Positions 26,242-35,921 of a stretch of 64,000 nucleotides of DNA are shown here, piece after piece; position 1 is the first letter of the stretch, and the number at the start of each line of letters is the position of its first letter. The notes beneath the pieces are model-generated. The model was not told the origin of the DNA and did no database searches. It saw only the letters and a list, made by a program, of their open reading frames with translations. A program made the translations under genes and the position numbers. Origin of the DNA: Pseudovibrio ascidiaceicola (GTDB lineage: Bacteria; Pseudomonadota; Alphaproteobacteria; Rhizobiales; Stappiaceae); NCBI RefSeq assembly GCF_900114245.1, contig NZ_FOSK01000010.1, positions 62,001-126,000 on the forward strand, written 5' to 3'.

Positions 26242-26317
26242 CTAGGGAAAGTCGGCGTTTTCTGGCTTAGAGTTTGTGATCTACGCCTTTCCCTAGTGAA
26301 TGTGCCGTTTGCGGCAC
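26242..26317 (+). other. two stem-loops in the tatA-tatB spacer
   Basis: CTAGGGAAAG (26242-26251) pairs perfectly with CTTTCCCTAG (26287-26296), extended inside by GCGT/ACGC across a small bulge. A second hairpin, GTGCCG-TTTG-CGGCAC, lies at 26302-26317. Neither is followed by a T-run. The 170-base spacer is long for a tat operon. Confidence 0.5.
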
Positions 26318-26381
26318 GACATGTCTATGATGAGAGCCTGGCAACGGGCTGTCATTGAGACACTAACGAAACGGCTTCTTT

Positions 26382-26870
26382 ATGTTCGATATCGCATGGA
26401 CAGAGCTGCTGCTTGTTGCTGTGGTTGCCATTTTGGTGGTTGGCCCCAAAGAACTGCCGGGCATGTTGCGCACAATCGGGCGCACAATCGGCAGCGTGCG
26501 GCGTATGGCTGGCGAGTTTCAGTCTAGTTTGAATGACGCTGTCAAAGAAGCGGAGAAGCAGACCGGCATTGATGAAATGCGGAAGCAGGCTGATGCTGCA
26601 CAGAACTTCAATCCACTTGATGACTTGAAAAAGACATTAGCGGACGAGAAGAAGAAGCTTGAGGACAGCATGAAAACTGCGGAAAGCGACGTGAAAAGCT
26701 CGCTGAACGGTGAGGGCTCTACGGAGAGCAAGCCGGACAGTGCGCCAGAAGCTGCGCCTGTGAAAGCAGAGGTTCCGACGCAGAAAGTTGTTTCTTCAGC
26801 TGAGCTGGCTTCCACGCAAAAAGCAAAAGAAAGTGCCGCAAGCACTCCTTCCAGCAAAGATGAAAGCTAG
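26382..26870 (+). CDS. tatB: twin-arginine translocase subunit TatB
   Basis: 162 residues. Works with TatC in binding twin-arginine signal peptides. N-terminal helix FDIAWTELLLVAVVAILVVGPKELPGML with the conserved Glu in the membrane segment and the GPKELP hinge, then the amphipathic and helical domain, then a Ser/Ala/Glu-rich disordered tail. Position between tatA and tatC confirms the subtype. Confidence 0.94.
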   Translation: MFDIAWTELLLVAVVAILVVGPKELPGMLRTIGRTIGSVRRMAGEFQSSLNDAVKEAEKQTGIDEMRKQADAAQNFNPLDDLKKTLADEKKKLEDSMKTAESDVKSSLNGEGSTESKPDSAPEAAPVKAEVPTQKVVSSAELASTQKAKESAASTPSSKDES

Positions 26871-26882
26871 GGCGGCTATTTT

Positions 26883-27668
26883 ATGAGTGATAACGAAATT
26901 GAAGATTCGCGTGCGCCGCTGATTGAGCACCTGATCGAATTGCGTTCCCGCCTGATGAAGTCGGTGATTGCGATCGCCATTGCCTTTGCGGTTTGCTTTT
27001 ACTTTTCAAATGACATCTTCAACTTCCTGATCGAGCCGTTTTCTGAAGCGGCTGGGGCAAGCATTGAAGTCAAGCTGATCTACACCGCTCCGCATGAATG
27101 GTTCTTCACGCAGATGAAGCTGGCTTTGTTTGGAGCGCTGTTTATTGCGTTTCCGGTTCTTGCCAGTCAGATCTACATGTTTATGGCGCCCGGGCTTTAT
27201 AAGCATGAGCGCAGTGCGTTTATTCCGTATCTGATCGCGACACCTGTTTTGTTCGTGATTGGTGGATCGCTGGTGTATTACCTCGTGCTGCCAATGGCGA
27301 TGGGCTTCTTCCTGGCCATGCAGCAGATGGGTATGGACGGGCAAGCGTCCATTGAGATGCTTCCGCGTGTGAGTGAGTACCTGAGCTTTGTGATGGTTCT
27401 GATCTTCGCGTTCGGTCTGGTTTTTCAGCTTCCGGTTGTTTTGACGCTTATGGGACGCGCGGGTCTTGTGACCTCTGAGTCTTTGAAGGGTAAGCGGAAA
27501 TATGCCGTTGTTGCTGCGTTTGCAGCTGCGGCAATTTTAACACCTCCTGATCCGATTTCGCAGATCGGTCTTGCACTTCCTACTCTGCTTCTCTACGAAG
27601 TCTCCATCTATTGTGTAAGGCTCGTCGAGAAGAAACGTAAAGAGAAGGAAGCGGAAGAAGAGGCCTAG
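26883..27668 (+). CDS. tatC: twin-arginine translocase subunit TatC
   Basis: 261 residues with six membrane helices. Recognises the twin-arginine signal. The N-terminal APLIEHLIELRSRLMKSV motif with the key Glu and the YTAPHEWFFTQMKLALFGALFIAFPVL segment are conserved. RBS and ATG lie 12 bases after tatB. The lysine/glutamate-rich C-terminal tail is cytosolic. Confidence 0.96.
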   Translation: MSDNEIEDSRAPLIEHLIELRSRLMKSVIAIAIAFAVCFYFSNDIFNFLIEPFSEAAGASIEVKLIYTAPHEWFFTQMKLALFGALFIAFPVLASQIYMFMAPGLYKHERSAFIPYLIATPVLFVIGGSLVYYLVLPMAMGFFLAMQQMGMDGQASIEMLPRVSEYLSFVMVLIFAFGLVFQLPVVLTLMGRAGLVTSESLKGKRKYAVVAAFAAAAILTPPDPISQIGLALPTLLLYEVSIYCVRLVEKKRKEKEAEEEA

Positions 27669-27740
27669 TCTCACTTCCATCCTGATTTATGAGTTTCCCG
27701 GCGGGTTATTTGAAGGCAAACCTGCCGGGGTTACTAAGTT

Positions 27741-29018
27741 ATGCTTGATATCAAGTGGATTCGTGAAAATCAGGAGAGCTTTGATACAGCTCTCGCTAAA
27801 CGCGGCCAAGAGCCACGCGCTGCGCTGCTCGTTGAACTGGACGATGCGCGCCGTTCCCACACCACCAAGCTTCAGGAGGCGCAGCAGCGCCGTAACTCCG
27901 CATCCAAAGAAATCGGCATGGCCATGGGCCAGGGCGACAAGGAAAAAGCAGAGGCCCTGAAGGCTGAAGTTGCCGAAATCAAAAGCTTTATTCAGAACGG
28001 CGAAGAGGAACAGCGCAAGCTGAACGCGGCGCTCGAGGATGCTCTGGCTGTTATCCCCAATATTCCGCATGAGGATGTTCCGCTTGGTGCGGATGAGGCT
28101 GACAACGTTTTGCTTCACACGCATGGCGAAAAGCCGCGTAACAATTTTGAGCAGAAAGAACATTACGAGCTGGGTGAACAACTTGGCGGCATGGACTTTG
28201 AAACCGCTGCTAAAATGTCTGGCTCCCGTTTTGTGTTGCTGAAAGGTCAGATTGCGCGACTGGAGCGTGCGATCGGTCAGTTCATGATTGACCTGCACAC
28301 GCAGGAAAACGGCTACACCGAAGTTTCTCCTCCGCTGTTGGTGCGTGATAACGCGCTTTACGGCACCAGCCAGCTGCCGAAGTTTGCTGAAGACCTGTTC
28401 CGTACGACAAATGATCACTGGCTTATTCCAACAGCAGAAGTTCCGCTGACGAATGTGGTTGCCGGTGAGACGCTTGCTGAGGCGGACCTGCCGCTGCGTA
28501 TGACTGCTCTGACCTATTGCTTCCGGTCTGAGGCCGGGTCTGCTGGTCGTGATACGGCTGGTATGCTGCGTCAGCATCAGTTCCAGAAGTGTGAGCTTGT
28601 TTCTATCACGGATGAGAACAGCTCTCTGGAAGAGCTGGAGCGGATGCGTGAGTCTGCTGAAAAGGTTCTGAAGCTGCTTGGCTTGCACTACCGTGTTGTC
28701 ACACTGTGTGTTGGTGATATGGGCTTTGGTGCTCGTAAAACCTACGATATTGAAGTTTGGTTGCCAGGTCAGGATGCTTACCGCGAGATTTCTTCCTGTT
28801 CTGTTTGTGGTGACTTCCAGGGCCGCCGCATGAATGCACGCTACCGCGTGGAGGGCGAGAAGGCTCTGAAGTTCGTTCATACTCTGAACGGTTCTGGTCT
28901 TGCTGTTGGGCGTTGTCTGATTGCTGTGATGGAAAACTATCAGAATGCAGACGGAACAATTACAGTTCCTGAGGTTCTTCGCCCGTACATGAATGGCCTT
29001 GAAGTCATTGGCGCTTAA
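27741..29018 (+). CDS. serS: seryl-tRNA synthetase
   Basis: 425 residues, class II. Charges tRNA-Ser and tRNA-Sec. An N-terminal long coiled coil (residues about 30-105) reads the tRNA extra arm. Motif 2 is [21 protein letters not shown] and motif 3 is [19 protein letters not shown]. The [22 protein letters not shown] region matches bacterial SerRS. Start ATG 27741. It follows tatC as in most relatives. Confidence 0.97.
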   Translation: MLDIKWIRENQESFDTALAKRGQEPRAALLVELDDARRSHTTKLQEAQQRRNSASKEIGMAMGQGDKEKAEALKAEVAEIKSFIQNGEEEQRKLNAALEDALAVIPNIPHEDVPLGADEADNVLLHTHGEKPRNNFEQKEHYELGEQLGGMDFETAAKMSGSRFVLLKGQIARLERAIGQFMIDLHTQENGYTEVSPPLLVRDNALYGTSQLPKFAEDLFRTTNDHWLIPTAEVPLTNVVAGETLAEADLPLRMTALTYCFRSEAGSAGRDTAGMLRQHQFQKCELVSITDENSSLEELERMRESAEKVLKLLGLHYRVVTLCVGDMGFGARKTYDIEVWLPGQDAYREISSCSVCGDFQGRRMNARYRVEGEKALKFVHTLNGSGLAVGRCLIAVMENYQNADGTITVPEVLRPYMNGLEVIGA

Positions 29019-29102
29019 TAATTGATGTAAGCGTATTTTCAGCAGAAGGGCGGTTGCGTTCTTCTGCTGTACTGCGCGACTTATATGAGGAATTGCTGCG
29101 AT

Positions 29103-29867
29103 ATGCGTATCTTACTAACCAACGATGACGGGATCCACGCTGAGGGTCTTGAGGTTTTGGAGCGCATTGCGCGGCAGATTTCAGATGATGTTTGGGTTGT
29201 TGCGCCAGAAACCGACCAGAGCGGTGTGGCGCACTCCCTGTCTTTGAATGATCCTTTGCGCGTTCGTGAAATTGACAGCCGTCACTTTGCAGTTCGCGGT
29301 ACACCAACGGATTGTGTGATCATGGCGGTTCGTTCCATCATGGATACACCGCCTGATCTGGTTCTTTCCGGTATCAACCGGGGTGCGAACATTGCAGATG
29401 ATGTGACTTATTCCGGCACCATTGCTGCGGCTATGGAAGGCACTTTGATGGGCGTTCGTTCCATAGCGCTTTCTCAGGCCTATGCATTTGGTTCTGAGTT
29501 TGGCCCAAGCTACGACACCGCTGAAGCGCATGCTGTTGGTGTGATCCGTAGCTTGCTGGAGTTTAATCTGCCATCTGACACGCTGCTGAACGTGAACTTC
29601 CCTAAAGACGCGCCTGACATGGTTAAAGGTGTTAAGGTTGTGCGTCAGGGCAAGCGCGATGCGGGCTCGCTCTACATTGAAAGCCGCAAGGATGGCCGTG
29701 GTAATCCATATCACTGGCTTGCTTTCCAAAATCGCGTGCCCAATGCGCGTGAAGGGACTGATATCAGCGCTTTGAAAGAGGGCTATATTTCGGTCACGCC
29801 TTTGCATTTGAACCTGACAGCTGATGAGTTGATGGGGCAGTTGGAAAAGACGCTCGAAAAGTCCTGA
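29103..29867 (+). CDS. surE: 5'/3'-nucleotidase SurE
   Basis: 254 residues. Metal-dependent survival phosphatase that removes phosphate from nucleoside monophosphates. The metal site is at LTNDDG (Asp8-Asp9), then Ser/Asn in DQSGVAHS and [28 protein letters not shown] 29103 directly precedes the conserved RILLTNDDG strand with AGGAA upstream; an ATG at 29085 is also in frame. First gene of the surE-pcm-LytM group, an order shared with enterobacteria, where nlpD and rpoS follow. Confidence 0.95.
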   Translation: MRILLTNDDGIHAEGLEVLERIARQISDDVWVVAPETDQSGVAHSLSLNDPLRVREIDSRHFAVRGTPTDCVIMAVRSIMDTPPDLVLSGINRGANIADDVTYSGTIAAAMEGTLMGVRSIALSQAYAFGSEFGPSYDTAEAHAVGVIRSLLEFNLPSDTLLNVNFPKDAPDMVKGVKVVRQGKRDAGSLYIESRKDGRGNPYHWLAFQNRVPNAREGTDISALKEGYISVTPLHLNLTADELMGQLEKTLEKS

Positions 29868-29874
29868 TATGATG

Positions 29875-29960
29875 AGAACCTGCTGAGGTCCTTCGGGTTC
29901 GCGTCAGGTTCTGAGGTTATATGTGCGTATTCTTCAAAGGGCCGAGGTGGACCTTTGAAG
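29875..29960 (+). other. two stem-loops in the surE-pcm spacer
   Basis: AGAACCTG (29875-29882) pairs with CAGGTTCT (29905-29912). CTTCAAAGG (29932-29940) pairs with CCTTTGAAG (29952-29960). The second is followed by GTGCGTTCTTTTG, a weak terminator tail. Confidence 0.4.
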
Positions 29961-30027
29961 GTGCGTTCTTTTGAGTTTGCTGGTTTGCCATCAGGCTTTG
30001 CACTGCAGATAGACGGAGTGTTTTAAA

Positions 30028-30720
30028 ATGGAAGACAGTCTGTTTGCTGATGAAGATGGTCGCTTTGATGAGAACCTTGCCAAGCAAGCGGCATGGGTGA
30101 TGAAGCTGCGATCTGAGGGCGTGCGGAACCTTGAGGTTCTGGGTGCACTTGAAGCTATTCCACGTAAAATATTCTTGTCAGCCAGCCAGCAATTTCTGGC
30201 CTTCGAAGATCGTGCATTTCCAATTGATTGCGGGCAGATGAGCACGCAGCCATCCTTAATTGGGAAGGTTGCTGATTTCCTGCAGATGAAACCGGATCAT
30301 TCCTTGCTGGAGATTGGCAGTGGGTCCGGGTACCAGTGCGCGGTTCTTTCCAAAATCTGTGATCGCATTGTTTCGCTGGAGCGCTACCGGACGCTGGCTG
30401 ATCTGGCGCGTGAGCGGCTTCGGTCTTGTAAGATCAATAATGTCGACGTTATTCATGCAGATGGTCTTGTGGCACCTGTTGATGAAGAAGATGATGGTGG
30501 CCCGTTTGACCGTATCATTTTGAATGGTGCGCTGGACCGTGTGCCGGGCTTCTTGTTCGACCGTCTTGCGCCAGGAGGGCGTTTGTTGGCGCCAATTAAG
30601 CACGAAAGCGGTATTTGCCGCCTGATCCAGTATGACAAAGGTGGCCGCGGTCTTGATGAAACCGACCTTGGTGGCTTCCGCTATCTTTCTCTCACTCCGG
30701 GAATAGCTGCGAAACTATAG
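30028..30720 (+). CDS. pcm: protein-L-isoaspartate O-methyltransferase
   Basis: 230 residues. Methylates isoaspartyl residues in damaged proteins using SAM. SAM motif I is LLEIGSGSGYQCAVLSKI near residues 92-108, preceded by the GQMSTQPSLIGKVADFL substrate region typical of PCMT. The C-terminal APIKHESGICRLIQYDK strand completes the fold. ATG 30028 is the only sensible start. Neighbours surE and the LytM gene support the assignment. Confidence 0.93.
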   Translation: MEDSLFADEDGRFDENLAKQAAWVMKLRSEGVRNLEVLGALEAIPRKIFLSASQQFLAFEDRAFPIDCGQMSTQPSLIGKVADFLQMKPDHSLLEIGSGSGYQCAVLSKICDRIVSLERYRTLADLARERLRSCKINNVDVIHADGLVAPVDEEDDGGPFDRIILNGALDRVPGFLFDRLAPGGRLLAPIKHESGICRLIQYDKGGRGLDETDLGGFRYLSLTPGIAAKL

Positions 30721-30809
30721 GGGAATGAGGCTTTAATTAAGTCTTTATCAACTCTGTTGTCAGTAAACTTACGCCAGTTAGCCTTTTATTTGTATTGGGT
30801 AGGGCGGAT

Positions 30810-32558
30810 ATGCAGTTTCATTCCCGTGAGAAAGCCAGATTGCGGCGCGGTGTAGCCTTGTTTTTGCTGTCAGCAGGTCTTGCTGGTTGTAGTGGCAATG
30901 TGGACCGGTTTGGCAAATCTGAATATGTTGATGAACCAACGTCTCCGGCTCGAACTGCCGTTGTGGTGACGCCCGGACTTCCATCATCAAGCACAAAGTC
31001 TGTTGTTCAGCGGGGCGTTTTGCTGCCTGCGCCAACATCAAGCGATGCTCCTATTGTGACTGGGTCTGCGCAATCGCGCGGGTATCCGGCGCAAACATGG
31101 CAGCCAACATTTTCCAAACAGCCTGTTCCGGTGAGCCAGCGCACGCGCGCGAGTGCTCTGGTTCCTGCTGCACTTGCTAAAGCGCCTAATGATGGCACGC
31201 TTGGCTGGACTGCGGTTGGTGGCCGTGTTGTCACGCTGAAAGCCAATGAGAGTGTTGATAGTCTTGCGTGGCAATACCGTGTTCCGGCGAACGAGATTCT
31301 TCATGCCAATCGCGTAACAGTGAGCTCTGCGCTGCAGCCCGGTGATTCTGTTGTTATTCCGGTGAAGATGGTTCGCAAGTCGAACCGTTTGCCGAAAGCC
31401 AGTGCTCGTGTGTTGCCGTCCAGTAATCAGCAGCCTCAGACGACGGCCTCTATTCCTTCGCAGTATGTTGCGCCTTTGAATGCAAATGGCTCTGCTTCCA
31501 GGCAGTCTCGTGATGTGTTTGCGACCAAGATTGCGGCTGCGTTGCTTCCTCCGGGTAATGTGGGAGAGCGATCGCGCCCTGTTTACAGTGATGCGCCTCC
31601 AGCAGCTTATCCGGTGCAAAGGCGTGCACCAGCAGCAGCTGTGCCTGCGTCTTCGCTTCAGCCAATTCAGCAGCCTGCATCGTCGCAGGTCTATCGTGCA
31701 CAGCAGCAGCCGACGACATATCGCAGTCAGTCTTTGACGCCGATTGTGGCTCCGCAGCCTGCGACTGCGCAGCCATCTTATGGTGTGCCTGTTACGGGAC
31801 AGGCGGCTCGCAGCGTTGCTCCTCTGCGAGTTTCAGCTGTGCCAAAGAGTAAACCTAGGGCTTCTGTTGCACAGCGTCCGGCATCGGTTGCCAGCGTGAC
31901 AACCTCAAATGCAGTACCGAAGCCAAAGAGAATTGCTTTGGCGGGCCTAAGTCCACAACGAGTGGCTGCTCCTGTCGCGACACAGCGAACGCTGGCAAAC
32001 TCTCTTGCACCTGCACCAGTTCACACTGCGAGTGTAGAGAAGCCGCAAAAGCCGATTGTTCCGGTTATCTCTGAAGCTGAGTCGGATGTTGTTCGTTTGC
32101 AGCCGACCGAGGTTTCCAAGCCAGCCCCTGTGCAGCCTGTTGCGACGGCGAAGGCTCCAAAGGTTGCTGTTGCCGATGAGGCGACATTCCGCTGGCCAGT
32201 GCGTGGGCGGATTATTTCTGACTTTGGTGTGAAGCCGGGTGGGTCTAAAAACGACGGCATTAATCTGGCTGTTCCATCGGGTACAGACATTAAAGCTGCA
32301 GAAGACGGAACCATTGTTTACGCCGGTAATGAGCTGAAAGGCTTTGGAAATCTGGTGCTGATCCGTCACGACAATGGCTGGGTCTCAGCTTATGCGCACA
32401 ACAAAGAGCTGAAGGTGCGCCGAGGTGATGCCGTGCGTCGTGGTCAGACCATTGCTATGGCTGGCGCGACCGGATCTGTGACACAGCCACAGCTCCACTT
32501 TGAGCTGCGCAAAGATAATAAGCCGGTAGATCCCATGAACCATCTACCGCGCTCCTAA
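30810..32558 (+). CDS. LysM-LytM lipoprotein, NlpD/DipM-like amidase activator
   Basis: 582 residues. Lipoprotein signal with lipobox LAGC (Cys near 28). A LysM motif at about 140-190 (VTLKANESVDSLAWQYRVPANEILHANRV) binds peptidoglycan. A long Pro/Ala/Gln-rich linker follows, then an M23 LytM domain at about 462-582. The catalytic HxxxD of active M23 enzymes is replaced by NDGIN, and the domain reads like E. coli NlpD (YAGNELKGFGNLVLIRHDNGWVSAYAHN). I therefore expect a non-catalytic activator of cell-separation amidases rather than a hydrolase. ATG 30810 follows AGGGCGG. It follows surE-pcm, the same context as nlpD. Confidence 0.88.
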   Translation: MQFHSREKARLRRGVALFLLSAGLAGCSGNVDRFGKSEYVDEPTSPARTAVVVTPGLPSSSTKSVVQRGVLLPAPTSSDAPIVTGSAQSRGYPAQTWQPTFSKQPVPVSQRTRASALVPAALAKAPNDGTLGWTAVGGRVVTLKANESVDSLAWQYRVPANEILHANRVTVSSALQPGDSVVIPVKMVRKSNRLPKASARVLPSSNQQPQTTASIPSQYVAPLNANGSASRQSRDVFATKIAAALLPPGNVGERSRPVYSDAPPAAYPVQRRAPAAAVPASSLQPIQQPASSQVYRAQQQPTTYRSQSLTPIVAPQPATAQPSYGVPVTGQAARSVAPLRVSAVPKSKPRASVAQRPASVASVTTSNAVPKPKRIALAGLSPQRVAAPVATQRTLANSLAPAPVHTASVEKPQKPIVPVISEAESDVVRLQPTEVSKPAPVQPVATAKAPKVAVADEATFRWPVRGRIISDFGVKPGGSKNDGINLAVPSGTDIKAAEDGTIVYAGNELKGFGNLVLIRHDNGWVSAYAHNKELKVRRGDAVRRGQTIAMAGATGSVTQPQLHFELRKDNKPVDPMNHLPRS

Positions 32559-32598
32559 TAAAAGGGGGAGGGTTCTTCTTGGAACTCTTTTCATAGGT

Positions 32599-32643
32599 AA
32601 AGCCCGCCGCGTTAATGACCTTCACGTGGCGGGCTTTTTTCTT
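32599..32643 (+). terminator. terminator after the LytM gene
   Basis: AAAGCCCGCC (32599-32608) pairs with GGCGGGCTTT (32628-32637), followed by TTTTTCTTTTTT. The convergent DUF815 gene ends 24 bases beyond. Confidence 0.9.
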
Positions 32644-32666
32644 TTTTGGAGGGTGTATCTGATTTG

Positions 32667-33560
32667 TCAGGACAGTGTCTGACTGAGGCGGCCTGCCAGG
32701 TCCTGAATAAACTGCCATGCGACACGGCCAGAGCGGGCGCCGCGTGTGGTGGACCATTCCAGAGCCTGCGCGCGTAGCTGTTCCTGTTTGAGCTTTAAGC
32801 CGAAGTGCTCTGTGTAGCCGTAGATCATATCCAGATACTCATCCTGAGAGCATTTGTGGAAGCCAATCCAAAGGCCGAATCGATCAGAAAGTGAGACCTT
32901 TTCTTCCACGGCTTCGCTTGCGTGGATTGCGGTTGAACGCTCATTCTCCATCATGTCGCGCGGCAGAAGGTGCCTGCGGTTGGATGTGGCGTAAAAGAGG
33001 ACATTCATTGGTCGACCTTCAATACCGCCGTCCAGAGCGGCTTTCAGGCTCTTGTAGCTGGTGTCGTCGCCATCAAAAGACAGGTCATCGCAAAAGATGA
33101 TGAAATTGTAAGGCTTGCCGCGCAGCTCGTTCATCAGCGCAGGGAGCGCTTCGATGTCTTCGCGGTGAATCTCGATGAGGACGAGCTTACGGACGCCTTC
33201 GGAGTTCGTGTGTGCTGCGTTGATCGCTGCATGAGCAGATTTCACCAAAGATGACTTACCCATGCCTCTGGCGCCCCACAAAAGCACGTTGTTGGCGGGA
33301 AAACCTTCTGCGAACCTACTCGTGTTCTCCATCAGCATTTTCTTGGAGTGATCGACGCCTTTGAGCAGGCTAATATCAACCCGATTGACTTTGGGTACAG
33401 GTGCAAGCTCAAACGGGGAAGGGTGGAATACAAAGGCATCGGCTTCGTCGAAATTAACAGTAACCGGAGGCTTTGGAAGGGAGCTGGCCAACAGGGCGAC
33501 AATCTCGTCCAGCTTGGATGTAAGAAGGGCGACTTCAGAGGTATTTTCTTTAGTGGTCAT
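32667..33560 (-). CDS. DUF815 family AAA-type ATPase
   Basis: 297 residues. Walker A is GARGMGKSSLVKS near residue 95, Walker B is FIIFCDDLSFD, and sensor 1 is LFYATSNRRHLLPR. The family is found throughout alphaproteobacteria but its target is unknown. The C-terminal helical lid includes the arginine-rich TTRGARSGRVAWQF. ATG at 33558-33560. It lies between the LytM gene and yajC on the opposite strand, an arrangement kept in relatives. Confidence 0.85.
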   Translation of the reverse strand: MTTKENTSEVALLTSKLDEIVALLASSLPKPPVTVNFDEADAFVFHPSPFELAPVPKVNRVDISLLKGVDHSKKMLMENTSRFAEGFPANNVLLWGARGMGKSSLVKSAHAAINAAHTNSEGVRKLVLIEIHREDIEALPALMNELRGKPYNFIIFCDDLSFDGDDTSYKSLKAALDGGIEGRPMNVLFYATSNRRHLLPRDMMENERSTAIHASEAVEEKVSLSDRFGLWIGFHKCSQDEYLDMIYGYTEHFGLKLKQEQLRAQALEWSTTRGARSGRVAWQFIQDLAGRLSQTLS

Positions 33561-33875
33561 GTGTATCTACGTGATTAACTCAGGTGCGCTGGCATAGGCT
33601 TTACGCATAATGCACTAGGTGAAAAATTGTCTCAGCGGCGGTTCTGCTATTTGATCTGCGGCCAAGTATCCCTATTTACAGCTGTATCATGTCCAATACT
33701 CTTGGGGAAAGTCCCAGTTAGCATGTCAATGCCTTGAAAACACTGGAGTGGACTGTATAGTCCAGCGCAAAATCCTTGTTCTTTCGGGCCAAGGTCAATT
33801 TTGGAGGGGTTTACCTCGCCAATTGTTTAATGAACGCCACCAGGTTCCTCGGGAATTTGTGGTAAGGAGAAACTA
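33561..33875. other. DUF815-yajC divergent spacer
   Basis: 315 bases without a gene. I see a short perfect inverted repeat TGGACT-GTAT-AGTCCA at 33749-33764, possibly an operator or leader hairpin of yajC, and the AAGGAGA ribosome site of yajC at its end. Nothing else stands out. Confidence 0.5.
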
Positions 33876-34205
33876 ATGTTTATTACCCCTGCCTATGCAC
33901 AGGCCGCAGGCGGCGTGCCAGACGTTGTAATGTCTATTGTGCCGTTCGTCCTGATCTTCGTGATCATGTGGTTCCTGATCATTCGCCCTCAGCGTCAGCG
34001 CATGAAAACTCATCAGGAAATGGTGAACAATCTGCGTCGTGGCGACACCGTTGTGACCTCTGGCGGTCTGATTGGTAAAGTTGCTAAGATCGTTGATGAT
34101 GCTGAACTGCAGGTGGACATTGCTGAAGGTACGCGTGTGCGTATTGCTCGTGCCATGATCCAGGAAGTTCGCTCCAAAGGTGAACCTGTTAAGGATGGCG
34201 AATAA
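33876..34205 (+). CDS. yajC: preprotein translocase accessory subunit YajC
   Basis: 109 residues. One membrane helix (VPFVLIFVIMWFLIIRPQRQRMKTHQEM) followed by a small beta domain. Forms a membrane complex with SecD-SecF that helps SecYEG. The N-terminal ITPAYAQAAGG is normal for alphaproteobacterial YajC. AAGGAGA lies five bases before ATG 33876. First gene of yajC-secD-secF. Confidence 0.95.
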   Translation: MFITPAYAQAAGGVPDVVMSIVPFVLIFVIMWFLIIRPQRQRMKTHQEMVNNLRRGDTVVTSGGLIGKVAKIVDDAELQVDIAEGTRVRIARAMIQEVRSKGEPVKDGE

Positions 34206-34300
34206 TCGCGCCTTGATACCTGTAGTTTCAGACCGCTTTCCTGTTTCGGCCTTTGCCACAGTGAGAGCGGTCTGCCTATTCTAGGACCGGGCATATACTC

Positions 34301-35905
34301 ATGCTTCATTTCGCGCGTTGGAAAATCGCCCTGATTATCGTCGTGGTGCTGGGCGGTATCTTTACAACATTGCCGAACTTCTTCCCGGCAAGTACCGTTC
34401 AATCCTGGCCGGATTTTATGCCTAAGCGCCAGATTGTTCTCGGTCTTGACCTTCAGGGCGGTGCTTATCTGCTCTATGAGGTTGATAAGGAAGATTACAA
34501 AGAAAAACAGTTCCGTCAGCTGGTTGGAAATATCCGCCGGGCCCTGCGCGAGAACCCACGTATCGGTTACACCGGCCTGGGTATTCAGGGAGACGGCGTT
34601 CAGGTTCGCATTCGTGATAATGCACGCTTCGATGAGGCTGAACAGCGTCTTGCTGAACTGGTAAAGCCGCTTAACTCCGGCGTTTTCGGTGGTGCAGCGG
34701 TCAACGAATTTGTTCTTGAACCTCAAGGTGACGGCCTGTTCCGCATGGCTTTCTCTGAGGAAGGTCTGGACATGCGCCTTGCTTCCGTTGTGAGGCAGTC
34801 CATTGAGGTTATCCGTCGCCGTGTTGATGAACTTGGCACGACTGAGCCTTCCATTCAGCGTCAGGGCACTGACCGTATCCTTGTTGAAGCGCCGGGTGAA
34901 TCCAACCCTCAGCGCCTGAAGGACATTATTGGTGCGACTGCGCAGCTGACGTTCCATCTTGTCAGTCAGGAAATGAGCGCGTCACAGGCACTTCAAGGCC
35001 GTCCGCCAGCAGGCACGATGGTTGTTGAGGGTTCTGATGGCCAGCCATACCTGCTGGATGAAAACCCGTTGCTGACGGGTGAAGAGCTGCAGGACGCTTC
35101 TGTTGCGTTTGACCAGCAGACAAACGAGCCTGTTGTGAACTTCCGCTTCAACACTGCCGGTGCCCGCGTCTTTGCAGATGTGACCCGCGCAAATGTTGGT
35201 CGTCCGTTCGCGATTGTGCTGGATGACGAAGTGATCACCGCTCCGGTTATCCGTCAGCCAATCACAGGCGGTTCCGGTCAGATCTCCGGCAGCTTCACTG
35301 TTGATGGTGCGAATGATCTTGCTGTTCTGCTGCGTGCTGGTGCGCTTCCTGCGCGTCTGGATGTGGTTGAAGAGCGTTCTGTTGGTCCGGGCCTTGGTCA
35401 GGATTCCATTGATAGCGGTAAGGTTGCTTCCATCGTTGCAGCAGCGGCGGTTGTGATCTTCATGCTGGCGGCTTATGGCCAGTTTGGTATCATCGCGAAC
35501 CTTGCCCTTGCTTCCAACGTTTTCCTGATCTTTGGTGTGCTCACCACGCTTCAGGCAACGCTGACCCTGCCGGGTATTGCGGGTGTCGTTTTGACAATTG
35601 GTATGGCGGTTGATGCCAACGTGCTGATTTATGAGCGCATTCGTGAAGAGGCACGCGCAGGTCGTTCTGCTATTGGTTCGATTGATGCGGGCTTTAAGCG
35701 TGCACTTGGCACCATTTTGGATGCAAACATCACAACGCTGATTGTGGCTGTGATCCTGTTCTTCATCGGTTCCGGTCCTGTTAAAGGGTTCGCGGTTACG
35801 CTGATGATCGGTATCTTCACCACAGTGTTCTCTGCGTTTACCATCTCTCGTTTCCTCATCTCAGTATGGGTGAAGCGTAAGCGTCCATCCAAACTGCCAA
35901 TCTAA
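34301..35905 (+). CDS. secD: protein translocase subunit SecD
   Basis: 534 residues. RND-type membrane protein that uses proton motive force to pull exported chains. One N-terminal membrane helix, a large periplasmic P1 region (residues about 30-360) and five C-terminal helices. The conserved LGLDLQGGAYLLYEVD, RRRVDELGTTEPSIQRQG and GMAVDANVLIYERIREE motifs are present. ATG 34301 has no strong ribosome site but is the start of the conserved N-terminus. secF follows after 16 bases. Confidence 0.97.
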   Translation: MLHFARWKIALIIVVVLGGIFTTLPNFFPASTVQSWPDFMPKRQIVLGLDLQGGAYLLYEVDKEDYKEKQFRQLVGNIRRALRENPRIGYTGLGIQGDGVQVRIRDNARFDEAEQRLAELVKPLNSGVFGGAAVNEFVLEPQGDGLFRMAFSEEGLDMRLASVVRQSIEVIRRRVDELGTTEPSIQRQGTDRILVEAPGESNPQRLKDIIGATAQLTFHLVSQEMSASQALQGRPPAGTMVVEGSDGQPYLLDENPLLTGEELQDASVAFDQQTNEPVVNFRFNTAGARVFADVTRANVGRPFAIVLDDEVITAPVIRQPITGGSGQISGSFTVDGANDLAVLLRAGALPARLDVVEERSVGPGLGQDSIDSGKVASIVAAAAVVIFMLAAYGQFGIIANLALASNVFLIFGVLTTLQATLTLPGIAGVVLTIGMAVDANVLIYERIREEARAGRSAIGSIDAGFKRALGTILDANITTLIVAVILFFIGSGPVKGFAVTLMIGIFTTVFSAFTISRFLISVWVKRKRPSKLPI

Positions 35906-35921
35906 CTCGGAGCATGATCCT

